NCBI RefSeq assembly: GCF_000485595.1
Contig: NW_014577181.1
Coordinates: 460,254 to 490,850, forward strand
DNA: 30,597 nt
Direction of reading: 5' to 3'
Source: Priapulus caudatus
Taxonomy: Eukaryota > Priapulida > Priapulimorpha > Priapulimorphida > Priapulidae
The notes beneath the pieces are model-generated. The model worked only from the letters and a program-made list of their open reading frames with translations. It searched no databases and had not been told where the DNA came from. Positions 28,901-30,597 of the stretch are shown here, one piece after another. Position 1 is the first letter of the stretch; every line of letters begins with the position of its first letter. The position numbers and the translations under genes are program-made.

Positions 28901-30597
28901 TTCACATGGTATATTTTTTTTCGAAGGCAGTCCTCTCTATTATCTTTAACTCTGGGCTTAAGGTGTTTCGTGGACACAGTGTCGAATAGTTGAGTCTAGT
29001 TTTAGATGACGCAGATGGTTAGGAGTGTGCGGCCATGATGTATGTAAGATAACATGTGTCCCGTAAGGCTCTCTATACTATCACTCGTTTCTTTGTGATA
29101 TAACGACAATCGGTATATATCTTACATGGAATTTTATCTATTTATGATAGTGATTATTTATATATTCACGCTATACTTATATATAATATTATATATTTCT
29201 CGCTCGGTTCTCGTTCTCTTTCTCTGTTGTCATCGTTGGCATGGTATTTGGAACTCTGTTTGAGGGGTTTCTTCAGAGCGCAGTTTCGTCACGTATGTGC
29301 ACATCATCCGACACGTACCTCATTAAAGCCCGGTCTTTAGTACCTCGCATCAAGTTTTTCGGCGATCCCTTTTTTAGAAAATGGGTGAATGTTACCAGGG
29401 CAGTTAAAGTTTTAATAAAGTTGTAAGTGATCGGTCAGAAAACGGTGCTACACACAAAATAAAAAGGTCCAATAATAATAAATCTTACATACTAATATAT
29501 GTAGACCACTATCACACCTTTTGCAGCCGTCCGTTACGAGTGGAGGCGTGCACCGGAGACGGATGACTTTGTAGTCTAGTCGTTATAGAGTACGCTACGG
29601 TCCGCCAGATTTCACTTTTGGTATATTTGATTGCCACTACCACTTTGTGGGCGTATTGGGATGGACAATTTTCACAACGAAATCGGCAGGTTGTAAAACG
29701 CAAGTTGGGCGACCAATAAAGAGATTAGAACTAATACTTTAAACTGCCTCATCTACGTCCTGCCTCATTGTTACATGGTAAGGAGACGTCTCTAACTCTA
29801 GGAACATCCGTACCTCTCCCCTCATTTTACAGGTAATGGATACAGCGGTTAACTGCTCTGAGGCACGTTTCATAACTAATCTATAAATAATAGGAAAGGC
29901 AACGTAGCTCGCCAGATCCACTTTTCTGCGCTACCCCTTCATTATCTGACGGGTTATATGGAGCGCCTCGTCTACTTACCGTCAGGCGATACCCGATTTT
30001 CGTACTTGTTCGTAGCACCAGGAACACGCGACAGCACAACTATAATGCTTGTAGATTATTCTTTTTTTTTAACCTATAAAACCTGATATCGTTGGCATAG
30101 TATATATATATTACGTTTCATATATACATACACACACACCCACACAGGATATAGGACTCAGATTGCGTTTGTTTACCCGATTAATCTCCTATTATTTAGT
30201 AGTGTTATAAGATTTGTTGGTATTATTTCGCTAGCGTTACGAAGAGAGAATGACCGGCCCAATGCAGTTTGCATAAGAATGAAAAAGGGGGGAGATGAGA
30301 TATTCGGACTTTTCACCGAGACAGATGTGTACTGTGTTTAAAAGGCGGAGAGAGAGGAGAAAGGAGGTGTGTTTTCCTCTCTCTCTTTTCATTTGAATAT
30401 CGTTAGAAGAACGTAATGATAGATCAAAGATCGACGGGCAGATCTCGGACAATTCGGCATAGAAGAATTGACGATGCCTAGTTTTTGAAAGCTTCTGCAG
30501 GAGAGGATGTGATATATAGTATTATATATGAAATGTTACAGAGAAAGAAATCAACATAGAATCCACACCTGGAGTCTGCCCCTCCCGCTCTGAACTC
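25901..30597. other. Unassigned region upstream of CLINT1, with a pyrimidine-rich tract
   Basis: No protein family, RNA gene or transposon end was recognised. About 26600-27020 is strongly pyrimidine-rich on the + strand (CTTTCTCC, CCTCCTCCGCCTCCTCCTG and similar), which gives shadow hydrophobic frames. 26250-26590 is richer in CpG than its surroundings (CGGCGCGTGAACGCGC) and ends near a donor-like CAG|GTACGT (26581-26586, +). A donor-like ACG|GTAAGT on the minus strand lies near 29978. These might mark 5' UTR exons or a promoter of CLINT1 or a divergent gene, but nothing confirms it. Confidence 0.5.

Noticed and set aside
29241-29426. 61 codon frame starting MVFGTLFEGF
   Set aside because: No similarity to a known family that I can see, and it is short enough to occur by chance.

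Overview
The window is animal nuclear DNA. It holds two spliced genes with GT-AG introns, a protein close to human orthologues in both cases, AT-rich non-coding sequence, microsatellites and several classes of degraded metazoan transposable element. The intron density and repeat mix suggest an invertebrate, but the sequence alone does not let me name the phylum.

Layout. Positions 1-2544 are upstream sequence with a long (TTC)n tract and no recognisable gene. From 2545 to 5592 on the + strand lies a complete four-exon MORN4 orthologue (147 codons). Its first intron carries a nested insertion: a 1.76 kb internally deleted PIF/Harbinger DNA transposon (3042-4800) inside a 488 bp foldback element (outer limits 2647-4896). 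Positions 5593-8786 are the intergenic space between two convergent genes. From 8787 to at least 24178 on the - strand lies CLINT1 (epsinR/enthoprotin), with twelve coding exons found, from the ENTH domain to the stop codon. The exon for the first ~14 residues (expected to contain an MWKVREL-like motif) was not found and probably lies beyond 30597 or in a form I could not recognise.

The CLINT1 introns hold most of the mobile DNA: a hAT-transposase C-terminal relic (12252-12431), GC-rich and AT-rich tandem repeats (11934-12118, 13870-14390, 14478-14719), a 61 bp near-perfect palindrome (15950-16010), a long-TIR MITE flanked by TTAA (16559-17050), a second, uninterrupted copy of the foldback element (18077-18564), and a 713 bp TIR element with a CCATG target duplication (20028-20740). 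Upstream of the ENTH exon is the 3' end of a CR1/L2-type non-LTR retrotransposon (24900-25092). Positions 25900-30597 are mostly unassigned, apart from a long pyrimidine-rich stretch around 26600-27020.

The strongest structural result is that the two foldback copies act as a filled and an empty site. They give the exact limits of the Harbinger insertion and its TAA target duplication, and the copies have the same length once the insertion is removed. I see no new enzymatic or defence system. The two genes are not known to work together: MORN4 orthologues are MORN-repeat adaptors that bind class III myosins, and CLINT1 is a clathrin adaptor acting at the trans-Golgi network and endosomes.
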